A stretch of DNA of 39,467 nucleotides from an uncultured Ruminococcus sp. (GTDB lineage Bacteria > Bacillota > Clostridia > Oscillospirales > Acutalibacteraceae): the NCBI GenBank assembly GCA_902802795.1, contig CADCNI010000019.1, positions 22,842-62,308 on the forward strand, read 5' to 3'. The notes under the pieces were generated by a model. It made no database searches. It was not told where the DNA came from and worked only from the letters and a program-made list of their open reading frames with translations. This document shows, piece after piece, positions 15,198 through 23,127 of this stretch (position 1 is the first letter of the stretch; every line of letters begins with the position of its first letter). A program made the position numbers and the translations under genes.

Positions 15198-16082
15198 ATG
15201 CATCTGAAAAAAGCGATTTCCGCGCTGCTGGCGCTGCTCATGGGGCTGCTGTCAGGGTGCGGCAAAAAAGAGGCAGACAAATCGGTGTCATCCTCTGACA
15301 AGACAACAAGTACGGTGTCTTCTGAAAAAATCACAAACGGCGTTGTGATTACCGCACTGAATGTGGGCAAGGCGGATTGCTTTGTGATACAGTCCAAGAA
15401 ATCCGTCACGATGATCGACACCGGCACGGAGGAATTTGCCAAAACCATTGAGAAATTTCTTGATGAGAGCGGCATTACCCGTATTGACCTGTTGTTTATC
15501 TCCCATTATGACAGGGATCATGTGGGCGGTGCCGATCATATCATCAAGCACTATGAGGTGGGGCAGGTTTATGTCACTTCTTATGTGGCCAAAGAATCCG
15601 ACGATATCGACGAGTACAACAAGGCGCTCAAAATGAAAGGGTTGACCCCTGTTCCGGTGAGCAAGGAAATGAGCGTATCGGTGGACGGCGTGACATGGAA
15701 CATGTATCCTCCGCAAAAGGATGATTACAAGAAAGACATCAGCAACAATTCCTCCATGGTGGTGGGGATGCGTTACGGCAAAGTGGCGGCGCTTTTCACG
15801 GGTGACGCACAAAAGGCGCGGATTTCCGAGCTTTTGAAGACAGACGGCCTGCAAAGCAACATCATCAAAATGCCGCACCACGGGGAATATGAAAAGAATA
15901 TGGATGACCTGCTGGAATGGGTGAAGCCGCAGTACGCGATACTGACCGGCTCAAAATCGCAGCCGGAGGATGACGAAACCATGGAAGCGCTGGAGAAATA
16001 CAATGTAGAAGCCTACTGCACAAGAAACGGGAATATCACCGTGCGGACGGACGGCAAAAAAATCACCGTAACACAGGGTTGA
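15198..16082 (+). CDS. ComEC/Rec2-like metallo-beta-lactamase-fold lipoprotein
   Basis: The 294-residue product starts with a lipoprotein signal peptide (KKAISALL...GLLSGC, Cys21), then a Ser/Thr-rich linker. The MBL domain has MIDTGTEEF, the zinc motif FISHYDRDHVGG (HxxxDH), the second ligand region ALFTGDAQK and MPHHGEY. This is the arrangement of the hydrolase domain of ComEC, here as a separate protein anchored outside the membrane. Such proteins may degrade or bind extracellular DNA or other phosphodiesters. GGAGG stands 8 nt upstream of the ATG. It directly follows the palindromic element, which may therefore carry or disrupt its promoter. It is separated from the next gene by a good promoter. 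Confidence 0.87.
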   Translation: MHLKKAISALLALLMGLLSGCGKKEADKSVSSSDKTTSTVSSEKITNGVVITALNVGKADCFVIQSKKSVTMIDTGTEEFAKTIEKFLDESGITRIDLLFISHYDRDHVGGADHIIKHYEVGQVYVTSYVAKESDDIDEYNKALKMKGLTPVPVSKEMSVSVDGVTWNMYPPQKDDYKKDISNNSSMVVGMRYGKVAALFTGDAQKARISELLKTDGLQSNIIKMPHHGEYEKNMDDLLEWVKPQYAILTGSKSQPEDDETMEALEKYNVEAYCTRNGNITVRTDGKKITVTQG

Positions 16083-16124
16083 TTCTACAAAAATAAATAG
16101 GAACAAAAAATTTACATTTCCTGC

Positions 16125-16153
16125 TTGTTTTATGCCGGTTAGTTTGATATAAT
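16125..16153 (+). promoter_or_regulatory. Promoter of the His-rich GTPase gene
   Basis: TTGTTT (16125-16130) and a perfect TATAAT (16148-16153) have a 17-bp spacer, about 35 nt upstream of the start. No clear Zur or Fur operator could be recognised. Confidence 0.72.
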
Positions 16154-16189
16154 ACATAATTAAAGATAAACGTATGGAGGTCATTGGTT

Positions 16190-17488
16190 ATGACAAAAGT
16201 AGATATTTTTTCCGGCTTTTTAGGCGCGGGAAAAACCACCCTGATCAAAAAGCTCATTAAGGAAGCCTATCAGAATGAAATGCTGGTTCTCATTGAGAAC
16301 GAGTTCGGACAGATCGGCATCGACGGCGGCTTTCTCAAGGAAGCGGGCATTGAGATTACCGAGATGAATTCCGGCTGCATCTGTTGCAGTCTGGTAGGTG
16401 ATTTCGGCAAGGCGTTAAAGCAGGTCAAGGAGCAGTACAACCCCGACCGCATCATCATCGAGCCGTCTGGTGTGGGCAAGCTGAGCGACGTCATCCGCGC
16501 GGTGCAGGACGCCGACATCGAGGATCTGACGCTCAATGCTTTCACCACGGTCATTGATGCGTCCAAGTGCAAGATGTATATGAAAAATTTCGCGGAATTC
16601 TACAGCAATCAGATCGAGTTCGCTTCGTCCATCGTGCTGTCCCGCACATCGGACATCCGCGCTGACAAACTCGACGAAGCGGTTGCTATCATCCGCTCGC
16701 TCAATGCCTCCGCCTCGCTCATCACGACTCCCTGGGAGCAGGTGGACGGCAAGGTGATTCTCGAAACGATGGAGAAGCGCAACACCTTGGAGGCAGAGCT
16801 GGCGCATCTTCTGGAGGAACAGAAAGAGAAAGAAAAGCACCATCACCACCATCATCATCACGAGGATGGTGAGGAGTGCGACGATCCCGACTGCGAGTGC
16901 CACCATCATCACGACCATGACGACGACGAGGATGAGCATGAGCATCATCACCACCATCATCATGAGGACGGCGAGGAGTGCGACGATCCCGACTGCGAGT
17001 GCCACCATCATCACGACCATGACGACGACGAGGACGAGCATGAGCATCATCATCACCACCATCATGACAACGAGGACGAGCATGAGCATGAGCATCATCA
17101 CCATCACCACCATCACGAGGACGGCGAGGAGTGCGATGATGGTGATTGCGAGTGCCATCACCATCATGACCACGATCATGAGCATCATCACGGACACCAC
17201 CAAGCGGACGATGTGTTCACCAGTTGGGGGACCGAAACCTCCACGCGCTTTACCGAGGGCTTTGTAGAGGACTGCCTTGACGAACTGATGACAGGACGCT
17301 ACGGCATGATTCTCCGCGCCAAGGGCATTCTCCCGACTGCGGATGGGCAGTGGATCCACTTTGACTATGTTCCCGGCGAGAAAGAAATCCGTCTGGGCGC
17401 GGCCGACGTAATCGGCAAACTCTGCGTGATCGGCACGGGTCTTGACAAAAAGGGTCTGGCCGCGCTGTTTACCCCTGACAAGCAGTAA
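16190..17488 (+). CDS. COG0523/CobW-type GTPase with long His/Asp/Glu/Cys repeats (metallochaperone)
   Basis: This 432-residue cytoplasmic G3E GTPase probably inserts or hands over a transition metal, zinc being most likely for the family. The N-terminal domain has the P-loop GFLGAGKTTL (from residue 9), ENEFGQIGID, the hallmark metal site GCICC and IIIEPSGVGK. The base-recognition motif NKxD appears as SRTSD. Residues ~217-337 are almost entirely His, Asp, Glu and Cys, built from a 34-residue unit (HHHH..EDGEECDDPDCECHHHH..) repeated about three times, the third spaced by 51 residues. The CobW C-terminal domain follows (SWGTETSTRF ... IHFDYVPGEKEI). GGAGG lies 9 nt before the ATG at 16190. 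The next gene codes for a second GTPase of the same superfamily. Confidence 0.93.
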   Translation: MTKVDIFSGFLGAGKTTLIKKLIKEAYQNEMLVLIENEFGQIGIDGGFLKEAGIEITEMNSGCICCSLVGDFGKALKQVKEQYNPDRIIIEPSGVGKLSDVIRAVQDADIEDLTLNAFTTVIDASKCKMYMKNFAEFYSNQIEFASSIVLSRTSDIRADKLDEAVAIIRSLNASASLITTPWEQVDGKVILETMEKRNTLEAELAHLLEEQKEKEKHHHHHHHHEDGEECDDPDCECHHHHDHDDDEDEHEHHHHHHHEDGEECDDPDCECHHHHDHDDDEDEHEHHHHHHHDNEDEHEHEHHHHHHHHEDGEECDDGDCECHHHHDHDHEHHHGHHQADDVFTSWGTETSTRFTEGFVEDCLDELMTGRYGMILRAKGILPTADGQWIHFDYVPGEKEIRLGAADVIGKLCVIGTGLDKKGLAALFTPDKQ

Positions 17489-17528
17489 TCCGATTTTTGA
17501 TACTTTTCTACCATTTCATACAACCGTT

Positions 17529-17560
17529 TGCCTCTTTTTCCCTTTGCAGAAAAAGAGGCA
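17529..17560. other. Intergenic hairpin between the two GTPase genes
   Basis: A perfect 11-bp stem (17529-17539 TGCCTCTTTTT with 17550-17560) closes a 10-base loop, extendable by AT pairs. No T-run follows on the plus strand, so it may be an mRNA processing or stability element rather than a terminator. Confidence 0.55.
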
Positions 17561-17591
17561 AATCGTCTGAGGAAAGGAATGACGACACGAC

Positions 17592-18536
17592 ATGGATATT
17601 CCCGTGTATCTCTTTACCGGCTTTCTGGAGTCGGGCAAGACAAAGTTTATTCAGGAGACGCTTTGTGACAAGACCTTTTTTGAACAGGGCGATGAGCGCA
17701 CGCTGGTCATTCTCTGTGAAGAAGGCGAAGTGGAGCTGGAACCTGACCAGTTTTACTCCAAGGCGGTCTATATCGAAACCATCGACGAACAGCGCCGCCT
17801 GAACCCCGACAAATTTGAGGCGCTGCTTCGCAAGCACAACGCCAACCGCGTCATGATCGAATACAACGGCATGTGGCTGGTGTACGATCTCTTTCAGGCG
17901 CTGCCCGAAAATTGGGTGATTTATCAGGAATTCCTGTTTGCCGACGCGAACACCATCGAGGTCTACAACGCCAATATGCGCAATCTGGTGGTGGATAAGC
18001 TCAACAGTTGCGATCTGGCGGTCTTTAACCGCTGCACGGACGCGACCGACCGCGAAGCGCTGCACAAGCTGGTGAGAGGTGTGAGCCGCCGCAGCGACAT
18101 TGTATATGAAAAAACGGACGGGAGCGTGGCCTACGACGACATCGAGGATCCGCTGCCCTTTGACGTGGAAGCCCCCGTCATCGTAATCGGGGACGGGGAC
18201 TACGCCCTGTTTTACCGCGATCTCTGCGAAAACACCATGCAGTACGACGGCAAGACCGTGACTTTCCTCGGCAGAGTGAGCAAGCGCACGGGACTGCCCA
18301 AGAACGGCTTCATCATCGGCCGTCCCATCATGACCTGCTGCGTGGAGGATATCCAGTTCAGCGGCATGTTCTGTGAGGACGGCGCGAAGGAAGTGCTGGA
18401 CGACACATGGGCGCGCATTACCGCCAAAATGTCCGTCAAAAACTGCAAGGTCTACGGTCGGAAAGGCCCCGTGCTTCACATGATCTCCGTCGAATCGGCA
18501 CAGGCGCCCGATCAGCCGGTGGCGACCTTCTTTTAA
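17592..18536 (+). CDS. Degenerate G3E GTPase joined to a DUF1980/YcgQ-like domain
   Basis: The 314-residue soluble protein begins with a G3E-type nucleotide-binding domain: P-loop YLFTGFLESGKTKF, then CEEGEVELE, IEYNGMW and FNRCTD at the places where COG0523 proteins have ENEFG, IEPSG and NKxD. The CxCC metal motif is absent. From about residue 200 comes a different domain: GKTVTFLGRVSKRTGLPKNG, RPIMTCCVEDIQFSGMF and WARITAKM, closely like the C-terminal part of DUF1980/TIGR03943 (YcgQ), which usually accompanies YraQ/YcgR permeases. No such permease is in the window. The only nearby ribosome-binding site (AAAGGA) is 13 nt from the ATG. It probably works with the His-rich GTPase in metal handling. 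Confidence 0.82.
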   Translation: MDIPVYLFTGFLESGKTKFIQETLCDKTFFEQGDERTLVILCEEGEVELEPDQFYSKAVYIETIDEQRRLNPDKFEALLRKHNANRVMIEYNGMWLVYDLFQALPENWVIYQEFLFADANTIEVYNANMRNLVVDKLNSCDLAVFNRCTDATDREALHKLVRGVSRRSDIVYEKTDGSVAYDDIEDPLPFDVEAPVIVIGDGDYALFYRDLCENTMQYDGKTVTFLGRVSKRTGLPKNGFIIGRPIMTCCVEDIQFSGMFCEDGAKEVLDDTWARITAKMSVKNCKVYGRKGPVLHMISVESAQAPDQPVATFF

Positions 18537-18560
18537 TGGAAGACAGGGGAGGAAAATCCT

Positions 18561-19439
18561 ATGTTTTTGTCAATGCGAGAGGTCGCCGGGCTGCGCAAAA
18601 AAATCAGTCACGGTGAGAATTTGCCGGAGGACTTTCCCTTTCTCCATGCGATTTCCGAGGACAAACAACGATTGGTTGTCATACGCAAGTGCAGAATTGA
18701 CAGAGAGGCCAGCGGAAAATTGTCTCATTTTTTCCCTGACTCGGAGGGAACGGGGGACAACCAGATTGCCTGTATGATCATTGACAGCAACGGTATGGCC
18801 TTTGGCTATCCCATACCCGACAGCTTTGAGGTGAAGTCGGCTGCTTTTGAAAACGGCGCATTACGGCTGGAAAGCCGCGATGGAAAAACCGTCATCTTTG
18901 AGAGTTTCCTGCCGTTTCCCTATGAACCGACCTCTTTATCTGAACTGGAAAGCAAATTTTATCAAGGGAATTATTTTCAATGCGATAATTCTTCCCAATC
19001 TACGAAACGGGACAAAAGCAGAAAATCTTACATCTCTGTTTTGGGAGTTGGACGCCTGCTATTCAATTCTGCCGCTAACCAGTTTGAGATCAGAAAAAAC
19101 GGCATTGATTTTGTGGTGGATGATTTACCGCAGGAAGATATGAAGAAAGCCAAGAAAAACCTTCAGCACGCATATGAGGATTTAAGCGCGACGGTGACAA
19201 TGGCAAAATCATATGCTGCCAAAGCGCTTTTGGCCACCAAAAATGAATCGTGGCTTCAGGACAATGAATCGCCTTTGACGGAAAAAGAGTTTTCCGATCA
19301 AATGCAATTGGAATCTGTTGAAGTGGACGATGAAGAAATCTGCCTTGTTTTTAAGGATAATGATTTGTTCTGGGGACACTATATAGAAGTGAGGATGACA
19401 AGCGACAGTCGCTTGATTTCCGCCGGAATCGTGGGATAA
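18561..19439 (+). CDS. DUF2262-like protein
   Basis: This 292-residue soluble protein starts at ATG 18561 with GGGGAGG 8 nt upstream and lies 24 nt after the GTPase-DUF1980 gene, so it is in the same transcript. The C-terminal half (about residues 150-292) matches the pattern of DUF2262: GVGRLLFNSAANQFEIRKNG, a helical stretch with AKALLATKNESWLQDN, then LTEKEFSDQMQLESVEV and KDNDLFWGHYIEVRM. The N-terminal half is not recognised. DUF2262 proteins often occur as single genes or near polymorphic toxin loci and have no known activity. It ends before a strong hairpin terminator. Confidence 0.72.
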   Translation: MFLSMREVAGLRKKISHGENLPEDFPFLHAISEDKQRLVVIRKCRIDREASGKLSHFFPDSEGTGDNQIACMIIDSNGMAFGYPIPDSFEVKSAAFENGALRLESRDGKTVIFESFLPFPYEPTSLSELESKFYQGNYFQCDNSSQSTKRDKSRKSYISVLGVGRLLFNSAANQFEIRKNGIDFVVDDLPQEDMKKAKKNLQHAYEDLSATVTMAKSYAAKALLATKNESWLQDNESPLTEKEFSDQMQLESVEVDDEEICLVFKDNDLFWGHYIEVRMTSDSRLISAGIVG

Positions 19440-19454
19440 CGACAACAGCAGACA

Positions 19455-19504
19455 AAAAACGCAGCCGCCGGGAGCGAGGAATTCGCTTCCGATGGCTGCG
19501 TTTT
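19455..19504. terminator. Bidirectional terminator
   Basis: A long hairpin spans 19455-19504 (AAAACGCAGCC/GGCTGCGTTTT outer stem, an internal mismatch loop, and an 8-base inner stem), lying between convergent genes at 19439 and 19515, with A and T runs on its two sides. Confidence 0.85.
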
Positions 19505-19514
19505 GTAATGAAAA

Positions 19515-20408
19515 TCAATACGTAAATCCGCTGTCCTCTCCGATGGGTCTTTCGAGCAGTTCGGGGTGGGCGAAAATGTGCTTCATGAGTTTGAGACTGC
19601 GGGCAAAGTAGAAGCCGTCGGCAATGCGTTCGTCGAGCGTCGCGCCGATATCTACCAGATCTCTGACCTGCTTGGAGCCGTCGGGCATGAGCACTTCTTC
19701 CTTATGCAGGGTGCCGATGGTAATCATGACGCTGTTGGTGCCGTAGTTATTGAGATGATGATAGACCGAAGGGCATTTGATGCTGCCGAGATTGCTGGTC
19801 AGTATGGTGGTGTAGTTGGGGTCGCCCTCGGTGAGCGCCTTGGGATTGATGCCCCAGAAATCCAGCCAGCGGATGATGCGGATGGCTATAATCAGCACGA
19901 AGCGGGGGAGGGCGGCGAATTTGTCGAGCAGCTCGTCGATGCCGCCGGTGGAGTGCTCGCTTTTGCGCGTTTCCTTCACATCACCTACGATGCGGCGGCT
20001 GATGGTGTCGAGCGTGTCCTCGTCTTCCGGTTTGAGCACCATGAGCGATTCCTCCGCGCCGTCGGCAAAACGGCGCTTGACGACGAAGCTGATGGTGATT
20101 TCGTCGCGTTCATACATGCGGTAGCCCTGAATAAAGCGGTTCATCAGGGGACGTTCTTTTACCATACGCGCCATGCCCGTGACGGCGCAGTGAAAGAGCG
20201 TGGTCTTGTAGTCGGGATGCTCAGCGTTACGGCGTTCGAGATACGCTATCAGGTCGGTTGCGTCGATGGTATCATTCAGATATACCTCGCAGTCGGTGCG
20301 CTTGGGCATGAGATAACCCATGACGGTTTGCAGACCGGGGGCTTTCACCCAGCGGCCGTCGCGACGGTCGCCCCATTTGCGTTTTTTCTTTTTTTCGGTT
20401 TTGCTCAT
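19515..20408 (-). CDS. Lipoyl-less E2-type (CAT-like) acyltransferase
   Basis: This 297-residue protein corresponds to the catalytic domain of 2-oxoacid dehydrogenase E2 subunits (chloramphenicol-acetyltransferase-like fold), without lipoyl or E1/E3-binding domains. Conserved blocks are FHCAVTGMARMVKERPLMNR, ILTSNLGSIKCPSVYHHL, NSVMITIG and VDIGATLDERIADGFYFARS. The last is the counterpart of the catalytic DHRxxDG motif, but the His is replaced by Glu (DERIADG). The N-terminus is very basic (KTEKKKKRKWGDRRDGRW). GAGGAG lies about 8 nt before the ATG. As third gene after an acyl-adenylate ligase and an MBL hydrolase, it is likely to transfer an acyl group to an unknown acceptor; pyruvate-dehydrogenase function is unlikely without partners. 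Confidence 0.82.
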   Translation of the reverse strand: MSKTEKKKKRKWGDRRDGRWVKAPGLQTVMGYLMPKRTDCEVYLNDTIDATDLIAYLERRNAEHPDYKTTLFHCAVTGMARMVKERPLMNRFIQGYRMYERDEITISFVVKRRFADGAEESLMVLKPEDEDTLDTISRRIVGDVKETRKSEHSTGGIDELLDKFAALPRFVLIIAIRIIRWLDFWGINPKALTEGDPNYTTILTSNLGSIKCPSVYHHLNNYGTNSVMITIGTLHKEEVLMPDGSKQVRDLVDIGATLDERIADGFYFARSLKLMKHIFAHPELLERPIGEDSGFTY

Positions 20409-20438
20409 AGCGTTCTCTCCTCATTGGTCATGAATTTT

Positions 20439-21227
20439 TTATAAATAATAGATCTGCTCCTGCCGGAGGGCATGACAGGGAATATGAAGTGTGTCGGTCA
20501 TGCGCGTTTCAAATGCCGTTGTATCCACTTGCATGGTCATCGGCGGGAAGCTGTTGTCATAATGATCCAGCAGCACGGATTTCGGACGCAGCCGTCTGAC
20601 CAGCTTTTCGCCGTATGTCAGCAGGTCGCTCCTGCCCTGATAGGGCAGGACCAGCACGTCTGCGTCTGTCGGATAATCGGTGTGATCGTCAAGGCCCATG
20701 CTGCCCATGATCTGCACGCGTTTGTCGTTTGCCGTGATCTCATAAAACAGGATTTCACCGTTTTCGGGATAGGCTTTGTTCCAGCGCAGAAGGCGAAGCA
20801 TATGAGGCAGATGCCGCCACAGGGAGGGCTGTAAGACGGTTTGCAGAATGATGGGTAAATCAAACACGCAATGCCGCCCCTGATAGAGCCGCAGGGTAAA
20901 ATCTCCTATGGTAAGTGTCTGACCCGGCGCGACAGTGTGGAGCTGCTGCTGTGAAATGCCGTGCCGCAGCAGCGTTTCACAGGGCGTGGCGGTCGCGTGA
21001 ATGACCGTGTCGGTGGAAGCGTAAAGGGACGGAATCTGAAGGATGTGGTCAAAGTGACCGTGCGTGACAAAGACGTCATGCGCAGTGAGAAAAGCTTCGG
21101 CATGGGGGACTTCTTCCCGTTCCGGATGGGAAGAAGTCAGAGGAATGCCCCCGAAAGGATCAAACACTATGACCGTGCCGTTTTCACGAAGCATCAGCGT
21201 GGCGGTACCGAACCATTGCAGCGTCAT
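20439..21227 (-). CDS. Metallo-beta-lactamase-fold hydrolase (UlaG-like)
   Basis: The 262-residue cytoplasmic hydrolase begins MTLQWFGTATLML, the usual start of UlaG/YcbX-type MBL proteins. It has FDPFGG, the zinc motif VTHGHFDH (HxHxDH), GRHCVFD, MGSMGLDDHTDYP and LLDHYDN. Two zinc ions and hydrolysis of an ester, thioester or phosphodiester are expected from the family; the substrate is unknown. Its ATG overlaps the stop of the ligase gene by 4 nt (ATGA), showing tight translational coupling, and the E2-like gene begins 30 nt after its stop. A thioesterase or editing role beside the ligase would fit but is inference. Confidence 0.87.
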   Translation of the reverse strand: MTLQWFGTATLMLRENGTVIVFDPFGGIPLTSSHPEREEVPHAEAFLTAHDVFVTHGHFDHILQIPSLYASTDTVIHATATPCETLLRHGISQQQLHTVAPGQTLTIGDFTLRLYQGRHCVFDLPIILQTVLQPSLWRHLPHMLRLLRWNKAYPENGEILFYEITANDKRVQIMGSMGLDDHTDYPTDADVLVLPYQGRSDLLTYGEKLVRRLRPKSVLLDHYDNSFPPMTMQVDTTAFETRMTDTLHIPCHALRQEQIYYL

Positions 21228-22957
21228 GTTGTCTGGGGCGCCTCCTCGGTGTTGGGTACGGACTTCTGCTCCTTGGCGTTTTCTTCCTCTTCCAGCACAC
21301 GATAGGCCACTTTTCCTACCAAGGTTTTGGGAAGATCCTTGCGGAATTCGATTTCATGCGGCAGCGCGTACTTGGCGACGTGCAGGCGAAGCTGCTCTAT
21401 GATGCGTTCGCGCAGCTCGTCGCTTGGTTCCACGCCTTCGGCCGGCACGATGAAGGCCTTGACACGGTGCATGCGGCGGGGGTCCTTTACGCCGATCACG
21501 CAACTGTAGGATACTTCCTCGCAGCCGTCAATGATGTTCTCGATGGTGGCGGGATAGACGTTGTAGCCGTTGGTAATGATGAGGCGTTTGAGTCGCTGGC
21601 GGAAATAGACATATCCGTCCTCGTCCATATAGCCTAAGTCCCCCGTGTAGAGCCATGTGTCGCCGTCGGAGAGCACCCGCAGCGTCTTAGCGGTTTCCTC
21701 GGGGTTTTTGAGATAGCCGAGCATGACGGTGGGGCCTTTCAGGATGATTTCGCCCTCCTCACCGGCCGGAAGCAGTTCGTCGGTGCCGGGACGGACAATG
21801 CGGTAAACCGTGTCAGGGAAAGGAATACCAATGCTGTTCTCGCGGTATTCGTCGCGGGGAGTGAGACAGCTTGCGGTGACGCATTCGGTCAGTCCGTAGC
21901 CCTCGCGCACCTGAATGGTTGCGCCGTGGTCTTTCAGAAACGCGTCAATTTTCTTTTTGAGCTCTACCGACAGCGAGTCGCCGCCGCAGAACATGCCCAT
22001 GAGAAAATCCATGTGGAGTCCGTCGAGCTGCGGCATATGCAGCAGCGCTTCGAAAATGGTGGGAACACCCGCGATGAAATTGGGCTTCTTGCGGCGCAGC
22101 GTGGAGGCATAGCTTTTATTGTTGAAAGTGGGCATGAGAATGCAGCACGCGCCGTGAATCAATACAGTATGTAAGTTGATGCCCAGACCAAAGCCGTGGA
22201 AGAGCGGCATACAGCTCAGCATTTTCAACCCTTTGCTGAATTCTCCTCCGAAAGCCTCGCGCGCCTGCATGGCGCAGGCGTTGAAATTCAGATCGGTCAG
22301 GCAGATGCCTTTGGGACTGCCGCATGTGCCGCCGCTGTAGAGTATGACGGCGGTGCGCTGCTTGTCAAAGGTCGGTTCGGGCAGCGTCACATCTGCCTTG
22401 TCGCCGCGTTTGAGAAACTTTGACCATAAAAGATGCGGCGCACGGGGATATTTTAAATAATCCTTGCCTTTTTTTAGCACGTAGAGCGGCACAAGCCGAA
22501 AGGGAAGTTCCTCTTGCATACGGCAGGTAAGAATCGTGACAGGATGATTGACGCCTGCCAGAGCTGCTTCGACTTTCTCGTAAAACAGGTCAACGGTGAG
22601 AATCATTTTGCTTTCAGAGATGTTGAGATATCCCGTAATCTCGTTTTGCGCCGAGAGAGGATGCACCATGTTGGCAACAGCGCCGATGCGGTTGATGGCA
22701 TAGAAACAATCAAGCGCCTGTGGGGTATTGGGCATACAGATGGTTACTGCGTCATCGGCGCCTATGCCTGACGCGAGAAGTGCCTTGGCCGCCCGTTCGA
22801 TGCGCCTTATAAAGCTGCGGTAGGTGGTGACGCGGTCGTAAAACTCGTAAGCAGGCTCATCGGGATATTGCTGCGCTATGCGCCGCACCATCTGAAACAT
22901 GGTGGCTTCGGGATAATCTAAATGGTCTTTTTGTCGGTAGTGTTCAGAATTATTCAT
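21224..22957 (-). CDS. AMP-forming acyl-CoA synthetase/acyl-adenylate ligase
   Basis: The 577-residue ANL-superfamily enzyme activates a carboxylate with ATP to acyl-AMP and normally passes it to CoA. Motifs in order: A3 P-loop YSGGTCGSPKG (about 206-216), CMPLFHGFG, GVPTIFEALL, A5 GYGLTE, A7 YTGDLG, A8 RLKRLIITNGYNVYP (about 455-470) and A10 PKTLVGKV with the catalytic Lys near 546. The substrate is probably a medium- or long-chain fatty acid by overall likeness. The start is the ATG at 22957, with GGAAG 9 nt upstream; the longer frame begins at a TTG inside that site. It leads the ligase-MBL-acyltransferase operon, under a consensus promoter at 22990-23018. Confidence 0.93.
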   Translation of the reverse strand: MNNSEHYRQKDHLDYPEATMFQMVRRIAQQYPDEPAYEFYDRVTTYRSFIRRIERAAKALLASGIGADDAVTICMPNTPQALDCFYAINRIGAVANMVHPLSAQNEITGYLNISESKMILTVDLFYEKVEAALAGVNHPVTILTCRMQEELPFRLVPLYVLKKGKDYLKYPRAPHLLWSKFLKRGDKADVTLPEPTFDKQRTAVILYSGGTCGSPKGICLTDLNFNACAMQAREAFGGEFSKGLKMLSCMPLFHGFGLGINLHTVLIHGACCILMPTFNNKSYASTLRRKKPNFIAGVPTIFEALLHMPQLDGLHMDFLMGMFCGGDSLSVELKKKIDAFLKDHGATIQVREGYGLTECVTASCLTPRDEYRENSIGIPFPDTVYRIVRPGTDELLPAGEEGEIILKGPTVMLGYLKNPEETAKTLRVLSDGDTWLYTGDLGYMDEDGYVYFRQRLKRLIITNGYNVYPATIENIIDGCEEVSYSCVIGVKDPRRMHRVKAFIVPAEGVEPSDELRERIIEQLRLHVAKYALPHEIEFRKDLPKTLVGKVAYRVLEEEENAKEQKSVPNTEEAPQTT

Positions 22958-22989
22958 CAAAATCGCTTCCAATTGTCAGAGATAAATAA

Positions 22990-23018
22990 AGTATACACCA
23001 TATTTTCTAAATATGCAA
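22990..23018 (-). promoter_or_regulatory. Promoter of the ligase-MBL-acyltransferase operon
   Basis: TTGCAT (23018-23013), a 17-bp spacer and TATACT (22995-22990), 33 nt from the start at 22957. Confidence 0.78.
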
Positions 23019-23035
23019 GGAGAAAAATGCGACTC

Positions 23036-23064
23036 TTGACATATTCGCGCGATAAGTGTAAAAT
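23036..23064 (+). promoter_or_regulatory. Promoter of the surface-protein operon
   Basis: A perfect TTGACA (23036-23041), a 17-bp spacer and TAAAAT (23059-23064). It is back-to-back with the ligase-operon promoter, with the two -35 boxes only 17 bp apart, so one bound regulator could control both. Confidence 0.82.
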
Positions 23065-23127
23065 GTAATAGTTAATCTGGACGGCGAAGACATCTTTCGC
23101 TGTCAGCAAAAGAGGCGTTGAGGAACC

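Noticed and set aside
14834-15207. Short frames of 71-87 codons inside the palindromic element
   Set aside because: They arise from inverted-repeat sequence, lack ribosome-binding sites and show no protein motif.
16838-17200. Regular 102-bp DNA repeats as a CRISPR-like array
   Set aside because: The repeats lie in frame within a protein, there are no unique spacers, and the period reflects the 34-residue His-rich unit.
16415-17359. 314-codon minus-strand frame rich in Met and Val
   Set aside because: It is the complement of the His/Asp repeat codons and lacks a start signal.
17529-17560. Hairpin after the His-rich GTPase as an intrinsic terminator
   Set aside because: The T-tract lies inside the stem, not after it, and the downstream gene has no clear promoter of its own.
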